DNA of 64,000 nt from CAZBXE01 sp964496125 (GCA_964496125.1 CAZBXE010000006.1:1-64000); one strand, 5' to 3'. Positions 43,585 through 52,788 are shown, numbered from the stretch's first letter. Notes: generated by a model not told the origin, from the letters alone. Translations and numbers: made by a program.

Positions 43585-44877
43585 CTAAACCTTTTGTGGC
43601 CGAAAATCAAACACTGAAACTTTTACCTTAGTACCAACAATCAATTTGCCCGATTGAATCTCGGTTAGCAAAACAGCAAGGTCATCTTGAAACGTTTCAT
43701 CATATGTAACGATCTTTTTATCGAGATCCAATATACGGAAGGACCTATTACTACCCACAATAAGAAAACGTGGACCGCACGTCGGTGTTAATAATCTCTT
43801 CACTGAATCCTTCATATCAAAGTCCTGAAGGGTGCTTTTTGTATTGAGATCCCAAATTCTGATCATCCCTTTATCTGTTCCTACAAACAGAGTTTGTTCT
43901 CGAAACGCAAAACAGGTAATTGAACCTTGATGACCTTTAAAACTAAAAGGCTTTATTGTAGAACTGATATCATGTTGCCAGACCGCGCCTTCAACTGATC
44001 CTGTGAAGAGAGATTCTGCTTGCAATCCCAAACATGTAACTCCACTCCCGTCTGTTCCGTAAAAGGTCGTTTTCTGCTTTCCCGTTGCAATATCCCACAT
44101 CTTTGCTGTAGAATCGCTGGAACCTGTAAAGAGAAATCCTTGATGTGCAATCAAACAGTAAAGTGATTGAGTATGACCCGAAAAAGTCTGGAGGCATACA
44201 CCTGTCTGAATATCCCACATTTTTACAGTCAGATCGTACGAGGCTGTAAAAAGAGATCCCTCATGCACTTGTAAAATGTTAACCGGAGATGTATGACCCT
44301 GAAAATGTCGCAGAACTCTGCCTGACTCAACATCCCACATTTGAGGTACAAGCTCATTTTGTCCTGCTGAAAAAACAAAAGAACCGACTGAAGCAAGAGA
44401 GGCAATGTTCCTCAAATAACCAAGACCTCTATGAACGTGCTCACAACGCCCGGTTTCCACGTTCCATTTTTTTATGACTCCCTCACCTGAGCCACTCATA
44501 AGAATCTGCTTTTGCAACATATATGCTTGGGCTTTTTCACTGAAATAGCCAGCAGGATCAATTCCTTCCTCTGGAGCTGAAGTTGCAAAAGAGAAAAAAG
44601 CAGTAATCCGACCCTCTGCAAAATTTCTCTGTGTAGAAAACCAAAAACTATATTTTTTCAAGACAGAACCTTCTTGCTCTTCCAGCTCATTGGCATCCTT
44701 TACCTTTTGCCAAAACGGGATCATAGCTTTATCTGCAACAAAGCGCCACATGCGACACACTTGAGCAGCCTGCGCTAATTCTCTTGGCTTAAGGTAGCCA
44801 AAAATATTCATAACGATCTCACATGGAAACCAAGGCAAACCCGACCTTGACAAACTCATTGTATTAATTGCTTGCAT
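43585..44877 (-). CDS. F-box and WD40 repeat protein
   Basis: A 430-residue protein with two eukaryote-like modules. Residues about 14-50, LPWFPCEIVMNIFGYL then KPRELAQAAQVCRMW, are a clear F-box, the Skp1-binding motif of SCF ubiquitin ligases. Residues about 110-430 form a WD40 propeller of seven to eight blades with repeated GH...WD patterns (FQGHTSPVNILQVHEGS, VKMWDIQTGVCLQTF, AKMWDIATGKQKTTF, IRIWDLNTKSTLQDF). The architecture is that of eukaryotic FBXW/Cdc4 substrate receptors. No signal peptide; type III secretion into the host would be expected if it works there. No good Shine-Dalgarno sequence precedes the start. Confidence 0.88.
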   Translation of the reverse strand: MQAINTMSLSRSGLPWFPCEIVMNIFGYLKPRELAQAAQVCRMWRFVADKAMIPFWQKVKDANELEEQEGSVLKKYSFWFSTQRNFAEGRITAFFSFATSAPEEGIDPAGYFSEKAQAYMLQKQILMSGSGEGVIKKWNVETGRCEHVHRGLGYLRNIASLASVGSFVFSAGQNELVPQMWDVESGRVLRHFQGHTSPVNILQVHEGSLFTASYDLTVKMWDIQTGVCLQTFSGHTQSLYCLIAHQGFLFTGSSDSTAKMWDIATGKQKTTFYGTDGSGVTCLGLQAESLFTGSVEGAVWQHDISSTIKPFSFKGHQGSITCFAFREQTLFVGTDKGMIRIWDLNTKSTLQDFDMKDSVKRLLTPTCGPRFLIVGSNRSFRILDLDKKIVTYDETFQDDLAVLLTEIQSGKLIVGTKVKVSVFDFRPQKV

Positions 44878-45038
44878 AAAATAAACACCAAAATAATAAA
44901 CAAAAAAAACATTTAAGATGTTAAAAAATAGATTTGTTCTTTAAGTCAACAAAAAACATGACTTGTTAAGATATACACATAATGAACTGAAAATTTGATT
45001 TTTTTTGGGTATATTAGGCACAACAGTCTCGTCTGTAT

Positions 45039-45067
45039 TTGACGAAAGGACTACGTTTGTGTTATAT
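45039..45067 (+). promoter_or_regulatory. Predicted promoter of the ABC-F gene
   Basis: TTGACG (45039-45044), a 17-base spacer and TTATAT (45062-45067). The start would be near 45074, only about five bases before the ATG at 45079. The AGGAG at 45072-45076 is just two bases from the ATG. Confidence 0.55.
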
Positions 45068-45078
45068 TCTCAGGAGCG

Positions 45079-46653
45079 ATGATCACACTCGATGAAATCT
45101 CTGTAGAAGTCGGCGGCAAGCTGCTTTTTGAAAATGTTTCCATGGCGTTTCAGCCAGGAAATAGATATGGCTTAACAGGCCCAAATGGTGCCGGAAAATC
45201 CACCCTGCTTGGCGTCATCATGGGGCGCCGCGAACCCACAACAGGCCACGTCACCCTCCCTCGGAAGGTGGGTATACTGCGTCAAAATATCGCCGATTTC
45301 GAAGGTTACGGTGTAATCGAAACGGTTGTCATGGGAAATGAGCGCCTTTCCAAAGCCCTCCACGAAAGAGATATTCTCTACGAGAAAGAAATGACTGATG
45401 AGATCGGCATGCGCCTTGGCGAACTCGAAGAGATCATTGCAGAAGAGGATGGGTATAGCGCTGATACAGAAGCAGAAACACTGCTTGCTGGTATGGGGGT
45501 TCCAGAGGAATACTACACATTAAAAATGGGGGAAATCCCGACTGATATGCAGTTTAGGGCCCTTCTTTGCCAGTCCCTCTTTGGAAACCCAGAAGCACTG
45601 CTTCTCGATGAACCTACGAACCATCTTGATTTGGAGTCCATCGGTTGGCTTGAAAATTTTCTCCACAGTTATACAGGAACGCTCATCGTCATCAGCCACG
45701 ACAGACACTTCTTAAATGCTGTGACGACCCACATTGCCGACATAGATTACCAGACGATCATTCTCTACCCTGGAAACTATGATGACATGCGGGAGGCGAA
45801 GACATCGGTCCGTGACCAGGAAGAGAAAGACGCCAAATCAAAAGAAAAAAAAATTGCACAGCTGCGGGAATTCGTTGCGAAATTCGGCGCCGGAACAAGG
45901 GCAAGCCAAGTCCAGTCTCGTATTCGTGAGATAGACAAACTCCAACCCCCCGAACTAAAAAAGTCCAACATCCAGCGCCCCTATATCCGCTTTATTCCTA
46001 CGGAAAAAGAGCCTGGTAAAATTGTCTTAAAGGCAGAAAACCTTGTAAAGGGCTACGACAATTCTATAGTCATTGACCGCTTTTCTCTAGAGGTCGCAAG
46101 AGGGGATAAAATTGCAGTGATCGGTAACAACGGAAGAGGAAAATCCACCCTTCTGAAGATGCTATCCGGTGCGCTTCAACCAGAAAAAGGGACTGTAGAA
46201 CCAGGCTTTCAAGTAAAACTTGGCTACTTTCCGCAGAACCATGAAGACGTAATCGATAAAAAGAGCAAGGAAACCGCCTTTGAATGGCTCCAGAAGCAAA
46301 AAAGTGGCGTGTATGAACAAGAAATCAGAAGTGTTCTTGGGAAGATGCTCTTCGGGGGCGATGATGCCTTTAAGCCCCTCTACGCACTCTCTGGAGGGGA
46401 AACTGCACGCCTTCTGCTTGCCAAACTGATCCTTGTGGATAACAATCTCCTCATCCTCGATGAGCCGAACAACCACCTTGATCTGGAGTCAGTATCTGCT
46501 CTTGCCTGGGGTCTGAATGAGTACAAAGGAACAGCCGTTTTTGCAACCCACGACAGGGACTTGATTGAACAAGTGGCTACAAAGATCATCAGCTTTGAAG
46601 AAAAAGGGATACGGATCTTTAATGGGACGTACGCAGAATACAAGGCAAAATGA
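45079..46653 (+). CDS. ABC-F family ATPase (YbiT type)
   Basis: A 524-residue soluble protein with two ABC ATPase domains and no membrane part, of the ABC-F group that acts on translating ribosomes. The first domain has GPNGAGKSTLLG, a degenerate signature (GEIPTDMQFRALL in place of LSGGQ) and LLLDEPTNHLDLES. The second has GNNGRGKSTLLKM, LSGGETARLLLAK and LILDEPNNHLDLES. The degenerate first signature and ISHDRHFLNAVTTHIADIDY/YPGNYDD segment match E. coli YbiT. Its stop overlaps the TrmH-family gene start (ATGA). Confidence 0.92.
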   Translation: MITLDEISVEVGGKLLFENVSMAFQPGNRYGLTGPNGAGKSTLLGVIMGRREPTTGHVTLPRKVGILRQNIADFEGYGVIETVVMGNERLSKALHERDILYEKEMTDEIGMRLGELEEIIAEEDGYSADTEAETLLAGMGVPEEYYTLKMGEIPTDMQFRALLCQSLFGNPEALLLDEPTNHLDLESIGWLENFLHSYTGTLIVISHDRHFLNAVTTHIADIDYQTIILYPGNYDDMREAKTSVRDQEEKDAKSKEKKIAQLREFVAKFGAGTRASQVQSRIREIDKLQPPELKKSNIQRPYIRFIPTEKEPGKIVLKAENLVKGYDNSIVIDRFSLEVARGDKIAVIGNNGRGKSTLLKMLSGALQPEKGTVEPGFQVKLGYFPQNHEDVIDKKSKETAFEWLQKQKSGVYEQEIRSVLGKMLFGGDDAFKPLYALSGGETARLLLAKLILVDNNLLILDEPNNHLDLESVSALAWGLNEYKGTAVFATHDRDLIEQVATKIISFEEKGIRIFNGTYAEYKAK

Positions 46654-47321
46654 AACAGAAGTTTCTCTCACTTTCAAGAGCCTCTCAGCACAAAAAATGC
46701 GCTGACAAGCTAAGAGAGCTGTACGAATCTTGCCTTATGCTCGAAGAATGGATGGGTCTTACACCAGAATCGCTGTCCCATCACTATCACGCCCACATGC
46801 TGCTTGCCGGCAAATCGCTTAAAGAGCACAATCTTCTATCCTCTTGCAAAAAAACCGATCGCGATAGGGGCTCTCCCCCACTTCCGATTGCGATTTACTT
46901 AGATAACATACGGTCTGCCCATAATGTGGGAAGCATCATCCGCACAACAGAATGCCTCTCCCTCGGCACAATCTACTTCTCTGCCAAAACCGCCACTAAA
47001 GAACACAAGCAAGTACGAGATGCCGCCATGGGGACAGAAAAACATGTCACCTGTATCTACGACACGCCTGTAAAAGATCTCCCCTCCCCCCTCATCGCTC
47101 TCGAGCTAACAGAAGATGCTATCCCGTTGAAGAAGTTTTTGTTCCCTCCCTGTTTTACTCTCATCCTGGGCAACGAAGAATTCGGTTGCAGCGAAGAGTC
47201 CTTAAAGCTTGCGGACCATAAAGTCTATATCCCCATGTTTGGCCGGAAAAACTCTTTAAATGTAGCCAACGCCTTTGCCATAACAGCTTATGAAATCAGG
47301 AGGCAGCTTTCCAATGGATAA
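46650..47321 (+). CDS. TrmH/SpoU family RNA 2'-O-methyltransferase
   Basis: A 223-residue SPOUT methyltransferase with a helical N-terminal extension of about 80 residues. Motif 1 is YLDNIRSAHNVGSIIRTTE, motif 2 FTLILGNEEFGCSEE and motif 3 VYIPMFGRKNSLNVANAFAI, which form the knotted SAM site and dimer interface. The target (tRNA Gm18 or an rRNA site) cannot be told. It is coupled to the ABC-F gene upstream and overlaps folE by 8 bp. Confidence 0.9.
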   Translation: MKQKFLSLSRASQHKKCADKLRELYESCLMLEEWMGLTPESLSHHYHAHMLLAGKSLKEHNLLSSCKKTDRDRGSPPLPIAIYLDNIRSAHNVGSIIRTTECLSLGTIYFSAKTATKEHKQVRDAAMGTEKHVTCIYDTPVKDLPSPLIALELTEDAIPLKKFLFPPCFTLILGNEEFGCSEESLKLADHKVYIPMFGRKNSLNVANAFAITAYEIRRQLSNG

Positions 47322-47853
47322 GCAAAAAAAACAAGAAGCCATCGCCTCTCATTTTAGAGCGATTTTCGAAATTCTTGGAGAGAAAACAGAAACTTTAAAA
47401 GACACCCCGCAACGACTAGCGAAATTCTATAGAGAACAAGTCTTCTCCTTTTTAGAAGGCGAAGACAAGCTTACCTTAAGCCCCCTGCTAGAAGGGGAAA
47501 CAGCGACACTGATTACCGCAAAAGTACCCTTTATCAGCTATTGTGAACACCATCTTCTACCGATTGATGGCATTGCCTATCTCTCTTATCAGCCTCGAGG
47601 AAAGATTGCAAAGCTTGCTCACTTCAATGAGATTGTCCGCCATTTTGCCAAAAGACCACAGCTCCAAGAGAGGCTTTGCACCCAGATTGCCGACACCCTA
47701 GCAAATATTACAGGCTCAAAAGATGTCGCTGTGATCATCAAAGCCAAGCACTACTGCACCCTGGCCACAGACAAGGAAGGTCGCCCCACAACGCTTGTGA
47801 CATCAGACATCCGGGGCAAACTTAAAACTCACAAGCTTTCAGGCCCTCTTTAA
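47314..47853 (+). CDS. folE: GTP cyclohydrolase I-like protein (FolE family)
   Basis: A 179-residue T-fold enzyme that would convert GTP to dihydroneopterin triphosphate for folate. It has DTPQRLAKFYRE, the zinc site YCEHHLLPIDG, YQPRGKIAKLAHFNEIVRHFAKRPQLQER and the second zinc cysteine in KAKHYCTLATD. In E. coli FolE that last segment is HYCVKAR-G, and the arginine that contacts the triphosphate is replaced here by threonine. Zinc ligands are intact. The ATG at 47314, ten bases after AGGAGG, is preferred to the one at 47290. Substrate or activity may differ from classical FolE. Confidence 0.82.
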   Translation: MDKQKKQEAIASHFRAIFEILGEKTETLKDTPQRLAKFYREQVFSFLEGEDKLTLSPLLEGETATLITAKVPFISYCEHHLLPIDGIAYLSYQPRGKIAKLAHFNEIVRHFAKRPQLQERLCTQIADTLANITGSKDVAVIIKAKHYCTLATDKEGRPTTLVTSDIRGKLKTHKLSGPL

Positions 47854-47869
47854 CGAAAATTAACAGTTC

Positions 47870-48907
47870 ATGCCTACAATAGTTGGTATGACTGTATATC
47901 TTCAAAAATTTTCTGCACAACAAGTGCATGCACAGGTTAAAGGATCTAATGCTTTCACTGGGAGACTTCTCTATGGAAAGGCAACCGCTTATTCCCTCTG
48001 CGGCATAGTCTACCATATAGCTCTTACCACCCTTTACACTACGCAATTCTGGCGGCAAACAGGACGAAATGAATTCTGTCGCCATTACTATCTTATCCAA
48101 GCCAACGTAATCGCTCTTGCTATCAGCATCTTAGGTATTGGTCTTAAAGAATACGCCGAACAAATTCCTGAACGTATTTTGGCACGCGCTAATCGTCAAT
48201 TGACTACCTTGTTAGAGGAAGCAAAAAAAGATTATCAAAACCACGTGGCCCGCGTGCAAAAAGCAAAAGTCGCAAATATCGGGCCGCATGAAACTCCTCG
48301 TCTCGACGCTTTTGAAAAAATCACAAGAAGACGAGGCGTCAAGCTAAATCTGCTCACGATAGTCAAGGAAAATGATTGGAAAAAAGAAGCGGACCCTACA
48401 AATAAATTTTCCCTCTATCAGGCCATTTCTACAGCAATCAACGAGCGGAAATACAAACTAAAAAACAAAGCAAGATCTACCCCCATCACCAAAGAACAGT
48501 ACGACCGGTATCTTGTTACAAAAGGGGAAAAAGGGGTCAAAAAAAACTTAGACGCTCTAGATGCTTTCTATTGGAATGAGGCCAGAAAGATCCAACAAAC
48601 TCACCCTAAAAAATTTAATGGCGAGACCGCTGCTCTTCATTGCAGTAAAATACGAAACGAACTGAACCTAAAGCTCAAGCAACTGCAGCACCGGCTTGAG
48701 AACGCGGCTGATAAAGACAGGTTCTACTACCACAACTTCCTTCGAGAAAGCCAAAATCTCTACATCGCTGCGGAGAAAACTTTAAAAGCAAGGCTCCATG
48801 AAAAGGGGTGGTGGAGAAACATGATTTATCCTCTCATGCAAAAGATTCCTGTGGTTGCAATTCTTGCAAACTGGTGGGATAGATGGTATGATCCCGTGGT
48901 TCTTTAA
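47870..48907 (+). CDS. Hypothetical protein with N-terminal membrane hairpin, 345 aa
   Basis: Not recognised. Residues about 33-105 include two hydrophobic segments (AYSLCGIVYHIALTTLY and LIQANVIALAISILGIGL) separated by about 20 residues, followed by a charged, coiled-coil-like tail (ERILARANRQLTTLLEEAKK). This hairpin-plus-helical-tail layout is like chlamydial Inc proteins and is shared with the next gene. Two starts are possible (47870, 47888); neither has a strong ribosome binding site. First of three such genes in a row. Confidence 0.6.
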   Translation: MPTIVGMTVYLQKFSAQQVHAQVKGSNAFTGRLLYGKATAYSLCGIVYHIALTTLYTTQFWRQTGRNEFCRHYYLIQANVIALAISILGIGLKEYAEQIPERILARANRQLTTLLEEAKKDYQNHVARVQKAKVANIGPHETPRLDAFEKITRRRGVKLNLLTIVKENDWKKEADPTNKFSLYQAISTAINERKYKLKNKARSTPITKEQYDRYLVTKGEKGVKKNLDALDAFYWNEARKIQQTHPKKFNGETAALHCSKIRNELNLKLKQLQHRLENAADKDRFYYHNFLRESQNLYIAAEKTLKARLHEKGWWRNMIYPLMQKIPVVAILANWWDRWYDPVVL

Positions 48908-48923
48908 AAAAATAAGGGCTAAC

Positions 48924-49991
48924 ATGTTTTCTGTTTATTTGACCAAACGACCTTGCGCCTCCAAAGCTTACATCGAGAAGGCCCGAGTTGACTTGCAGCA
49001 AAAAAACAGCTCGCGATTTATACGATTTGCATTTTTCCAAGGAGCCATAATCGGGGTTGCTGAATCAGTCTATTACCTCTTTAGGCGTATTATCGCAGAT
49101 CTGCGTGACGTTTTACTGATGTCTGGAACTACGGGAAAAACTTCTAAGGAAAGAAAGTTTAGCATACTCTCCAGGGCAGGCTTTGTCGCTGCTGGTATCG
49201 GATTCATAGGTCTTATCTCACCCCAACTCGCTGCCTCTCTCCCTGAAAAAATTGATCGCAAGACAGATGCTGCTTTCGAAGAAGTCTTTCGTAAGTTCGA
49301 AGCCAAAGTTACCTCGCAGCTGAGCCAAGCACGGGCAAATCATGCAAACGTACAAGGCGCTGTAGAAAAGCATATGTTTGAGCAAAGAGCAAAAGACTAT
49401 CAAATGGAAGCTACGCGACTTGAAAAATCGCTAAGAGATTTCCGTTTCAAGTCGGGAGACAAAAATGAGACCTTGCACAAGGCAAAAATGCAGACTCGCC
49501 ACTTTATCCGGTTTCTCCTCATTGAAATGCACTACATTTGTAAAACAAAAAAAGAGTATGAGAACTATTTGATCCGGCTCGTGCCCAAGATGGAAGAAAT
49601 CAGCCTTTCTCTTCTTTTTGAAAGACTCAATGAAATCGTAGAAGAACGAGAGAAAACAGAGGGATCTAAATTTCCTCTTGCCTCCTTCGCCGCAAAATTT
49701 AAAGAAGAGTTTCCTGAGAATACAGAAGACTCTCCTTTTTGGAAGAAGATACATGAACTAGGCCGCGAGGTGAAAGGAGTAAGCTCCTTCCGAAAATTTG
49801 CGGAAACCCTTCATGAAATGGAAAAGAAAAAGATGGTAGAAATGCAGAATTTTGCCTACCCGAACATTTTTCTCCGCAGCTTCCGTTACCTAGTAAAAAA
49901 GACCCCGGCCTTTTTAGCCACGCCTCTAGAAAACATCATAGACCCAAGCCCCCCCCTTGCCGAAGGCAAGGTCACGATAACAATAAGGTAA
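48924..49991 (+). CDS. Hypothetical protein with N-terminal membrane hairpin, 355 aa
   Basis: Not recognised. Residues about 30-110 hold two hydrophobic stretches (FAFFQGAIIGVAESVYYLF and FVAAGIGFIGLISPQLAA), then a long Lys/Glu-rich helical tail with coiled-coil character. Overall layout, size and position match the preceding gene, so the two may be distant paralogues. The ATG at 48924 has AAGGG upstream and begins 17 bp after the previous stop; an earlier in-frame start would overlap that gene and lacks support. Confidence 0.65.
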   Translation: MFSVYLTKRPCASKAYIEKARVDLQQKNSSRFIRFAFFQGAIIGVAESVYYLFRRIIADLRDVLLMSGTTGKTSKERKFSILSRAGFVAAGIGFIGLISPQLAASLPEKIDRKTDAAFEEVFRKFEAKVTSQLSQARANHANVQGAVEKHMFEQRAKDYQMEATRLEKSLRDFRFKSGDKNETLHKAKMQTRHFIRFLLIEMHYICKTKKEYENYLIRLVPKMEEISLSLLFERLNEIVEEREKTEGSKFPLASFAAKFKEEFPENTEDSPFWKKIHELGREVKGVSSFRKFAETLHEMEKKKMVEMQNFAYPNIFLRSFRYLVKKTPAFLATPLENIIDPSPPLAEGKVTITIR

Positions 49992-50008
49992 TACGTAAGG
50001 AGATTCCG

Positions 50009-51322
50009 ATGCAAGCCCCAGAACCATATGCAGTATCCGTTAAGCAAGACTTTTTCATTTCTCTAAAAAAACGGGGTGAGATTGTGCTCAAAGAGGTCCA
50101 AAAAAGAGGTCTATTTGCCGTAGCGACCATACCTCCTATCGTATACGTTGTTTATCATGCAATGATGGCCATATTCTACCAAGCCAAAGAGCTCTTCACT
50201 ACCAACAAAGAGGAACTGTCTACCCAGAAAGCCTTCCATACCAAAGAAGCAAAGTCTTCCATTGAAGATGTATGCCATCGCATACTAGGTTCTATTTCTC
50301 CAGACTTCGGATATGAGATCATCACAAAAAAACAAGCAGACAATGGGCTTTTGTTGCCTCCTGCAGCAGATGCAAATCCACCCGATATCAACCCAAGCTT
50401 TGCAACCCCTGCACCTCTTGTCCCATCTCAACCTAGCTTTTGGGAGACAGCCTCAAGTTGGATCGAAGAAACGTTCACAGCCGCCCACGTGATCCTTGAG
50501 GGATCTACTGCCTTAGATGCGTTTGTGGGGCGTCTGGAGGAAGAACTGGTTGCTAGCGCAAGAGTACTAAAAGAGGCTCTTCGAAGATCGCTACCGCAGC
50601 CTACCTATCAACAGACAGTGGAACAGACCATCAGAAACAAGGCACGGACCATTTCCCAAAGTTATGTTGCAAAAGTGAATGAGCTAAAAACGCAGTTCAA
50701 CCAAGCTGAGAATAAAGCAGAAATGCTCCCTTCTCTTAAAACAGCGCTTGCAGAAGCAAAACAGCAAGCAAATGCTAGCTTTGCAAGCTTGCTTCTACCC
50801 AACCTTTCAGAATCTCTTCTTGCAGAAGGGCAGCCCTTAGTGGAAAGCACAATAACAGAGGTAGATCAAGAGCTTACTCGCCAATACCCAGGTCTAAACG
50901 CCCAATTTAGAGAGGATATGCAAACTGTCCTATCATATAGCATTGTTACAGACCCCGAAATCACAGCTGCCGTAGCAAGGTGTGAAGAAGCTATAAGACA
51001 GGAGCTAGGAAACTTGAAAAAAGCAATTGAAGCATTCAACCTCTTTGCGCGCTCTGTGCAGCAAATCAAAGAAAGAAGAATAGCCCTCATCAGAGCTCTT
51101 AGAGTCAGCCATCCCAATCTTGAAGCAGACTTTAGTATAGCCATTCGAACGCTTCTCAACGGAATCCAGGAACAGGAATATGCACCAAGATCCAAACTCG
51201 TCATCAGCAACTTAGAAAAAGCGCAAGGAGCAAACACAGCCGCAGTCGCTCATGCTATCCAAAACAACACGCTTTTTGTACCGCCTGCACCATCTCTGTT
51301 CAGTAGACTTTTTGGCTCTTAA
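50009..51322 (+). CDS. Hypothetical protein with hydrophobic N-terminal segment, 437 aa
   Basis: Not recognised. One hydrophobic stretch near residues 34-57 (FAVATIPPIVYVVYHAMMAI), a Pro-rich disordered spacer around 115-145, then about 280 residues of predicted helices with regular Ala/Glu/Leu spacing. AAGGAG lies six bases before the ATG. Third gene of the 47.9-51.3 kb cluster. The helical tail with a membrane anchor suggests a tethered coiled-coil protein. Its end converges with gnd, overlapping by 4 bp. Confidence 0.65.
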   Translation: MQAPEPYAVSVKQDFFISLKKRGEIVLKEVQKRGLFAVATIPPIVYVVYHAMMAIFYQAKELFTTNKEELSTQKAFHTKEAKSSIEDVCHRILGSISPDFGYEIITKKQADNGLLLPPAADANPPDINPSFATPAPLVPSQPSFWETASSWIEETFTAAHVILEGSTALDAFVGRLEEELVASARVLKEALRRSLPQPTYQQTVEQTIRNKARTISQSYVAKVNELKTQFNQAENKAEMLPSLKTALAEAKQQANASFASLLLPNLSESLLAEGQPLVESTITEVDQELTRQYPGLNAQFREDMQTVLSYSIVTDPEITAAVARCEEAIRQELGNLKKAIEAFNLFARSVQQIKERRIALIRALRVSHPNLEADFSIAIRTLLNGIQEQEYAPRSKLVISNLEKAQGANTAAVAHAIQNNTLFVPPAPSLFSRLFGS

Positions 51323-52773
51323 GCATTGTAGCTAGAAGAGCTAACAGAGCCACCTGTGCCTGTCCAGTTCGTGTGGAAGAAAGTTCCCCGAGGCGCGTCT
51401 ATCCTTTCATAGGTATGCGCGCCAAAAAAGTCTCGCTGCGCTTGCAGCAGATTCGCAGGTAGACGCTCTGACCTATAGCCATCATAAAAGAAGAGAGCCG
51501 TTCCGAGGCAAGGTATGGGTATTCCAGCAAGAGCTGCCTCGGCAACGACTTGTCTAAACCCAGGGGTTGCTGCCTCCATCTCCCCTGCAAAAAAGGGATC
51601 GAGCAAAAGGTTTTGCAAGTTAGGATTCAGCAAGTACGCATCGCGAATCTTCCCAAGGAAACGAGAGCGGATAATGCATCCCCCTCGCCACATCAGGGCA
51701 ATACTTCCAAAGTTTAACTTCCACCCCAGCTCCTTTGCCGCATCGCGCATCAACATAAATCCTTGCGCATAGCTAATGATTTTGGAGGCGTAGAGCGCCT
51801 TTTCTAGACAATTTAAAAATTCTTCTTTATTTTTTATAGCAGGCTGTGCATTTGGGCCCTTAAGGACTTGGCTTGCCTTTACTCTCTCCTCTTTCAAGGA
51901 AGAAAGGCATCTTGCAAAAACAGCTTCTCCAATAAGTGTAAGAGGCATCCCCATATCAAGCGCATTGATCGCTGTCCATTTCCCCGTTCCCTTCTGGCCC
52001 GCTACATCCAAAATTTTATCCAAAAGCGAAGAGCCACCCTTATCTTTCACAGAAAAGATTTTGCTTGTAATCTCAATCAGATAGCTATCCAGCTTTCCTT
52101 TATTCCAAGCGGAAAAGACTTTCCCCATCTCCTCTTCCGAGAGAGCCAATCTCGAGGACATCAAATGATACGCCTCACAGATCAGCTGCATATCGCCGTA
52201 TTCGATTCCATTATGCACCATCTTCACATAGTGGCCAGATCCCCCCTCCCCCACCCAATCACAGCAAGGTTCACCATTTTCCGCCTTGGCTGCTATCGCT
52301 TGGAAAATCGGCTTGACAAGAGGCCACGCGTCGGCATTCCCACCGGGCATAATAGAAGGGCCATGCCGCGCTCCCTCTTCCCCTCCAGAAATCCCGGTCC
52401 CGATAAAAAGAATCCCTTTTTTTTGTAGGTCGCGCTCTCTTCTTGTGGAATCGGGATAGTAACTGTTGCCACCATCAATGATCACATCCCCTTTGGAAAG
52501 GTAGGGAAGAAGATGCTCAATGAACTGGTCAACGGCCTCGCCCGCTTTTACCATGAGCATAATCTTTCGTGGGCGTTTTAGCGATTTAACAAACTCTTCG
52601 ATCGACCTCGTCCCGCGTACTTTTGTTCCTTTTGCCTCATTTTGCAAAAATTCATCGACCTTCGAAACAGTCCGGTTGAAGACCGAGACCCGAAAGCCGT
52701 GGTCATTCATATTTAACACTAAATTTTGCCCCATTACGGCAAGGCCAATCAACCCGATATCTGCCTCTTCCAT
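51319..52773 (-). CDS. gnd: 6-phosphogluconate dehydrogenase, decarboxylating
   Basis: A 484-residue pentose phosphate pathway enzyme making ribulose 5-phosphate, CO2 and NADPH. The NADP-binding IGLIGLAVMGQNLVLNMND opens the protein. Substrate-binding GTGISGGEEGARHGPSIMPGG, HYVKMVHNGIEYGDMQLICE and the C-terminal FHTNWTGTGG are all present. Length is typical of the long dimeric form. It converges on the three-gene membrane cluster and is divergent from tRNA-Arg. Confidence 0.97.
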   Translation of the reverse strand: MEEADIGLIGLAVMGQNLVLNMNDHGFRVSVFNRTVSKVDEFLQNEAKGTKVRGTRSIEEFVKSLKRPRKIMLMVKAGEAVDQFIEHLLPYLSKGDVIIDGGNSYYPDSTRRERDLQKKGILFIGTGISGGEEGARHGPSIMPGGNADAWPLVKPIFQAIAAKAENGEPCCDWVGEGGSGHYVKMVHNGIEYGDMQLICEAYHLMSSRLALSEEEMGKVFSAWNKGKLDSYLIEITSKIFSVKDKGGSSLLDKILDVAGQKGTGKWTAINALDMGMPLTLIGEAVFARCLSSLKEERVKASQVLKGPNAQPAIKNKEEFLNCLEKALYASKIISYAQGFMLMRDAAKELGWKLNFGSIALMWRGGCIIRSRFLGKIRDAYLLNPNLQNLLLDPFFAGEMEAATPGFRQVVAEAALAGIPIPCLGTALFFYDGYRSERLPANLLQAQRDFFGAHTYERIDAPRGTFFHTNWTGTGGSVSSSSYNA

Positions 52774-52788
52774 CCTAATCCCTATTTA

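Noticed and set aside
45079..46653. Degenerate ABC signature in the first domain as a loss of function
   Set aside because: YbiT-type ABC-F proteins normally have a degenerate signature in that domain, so it is a subfamily trait.
51868..52428. 186-residue open frame on the + strand
   Set aside because: It is antisense to the well-conserved gnd gene and its product is unlike any protein family.
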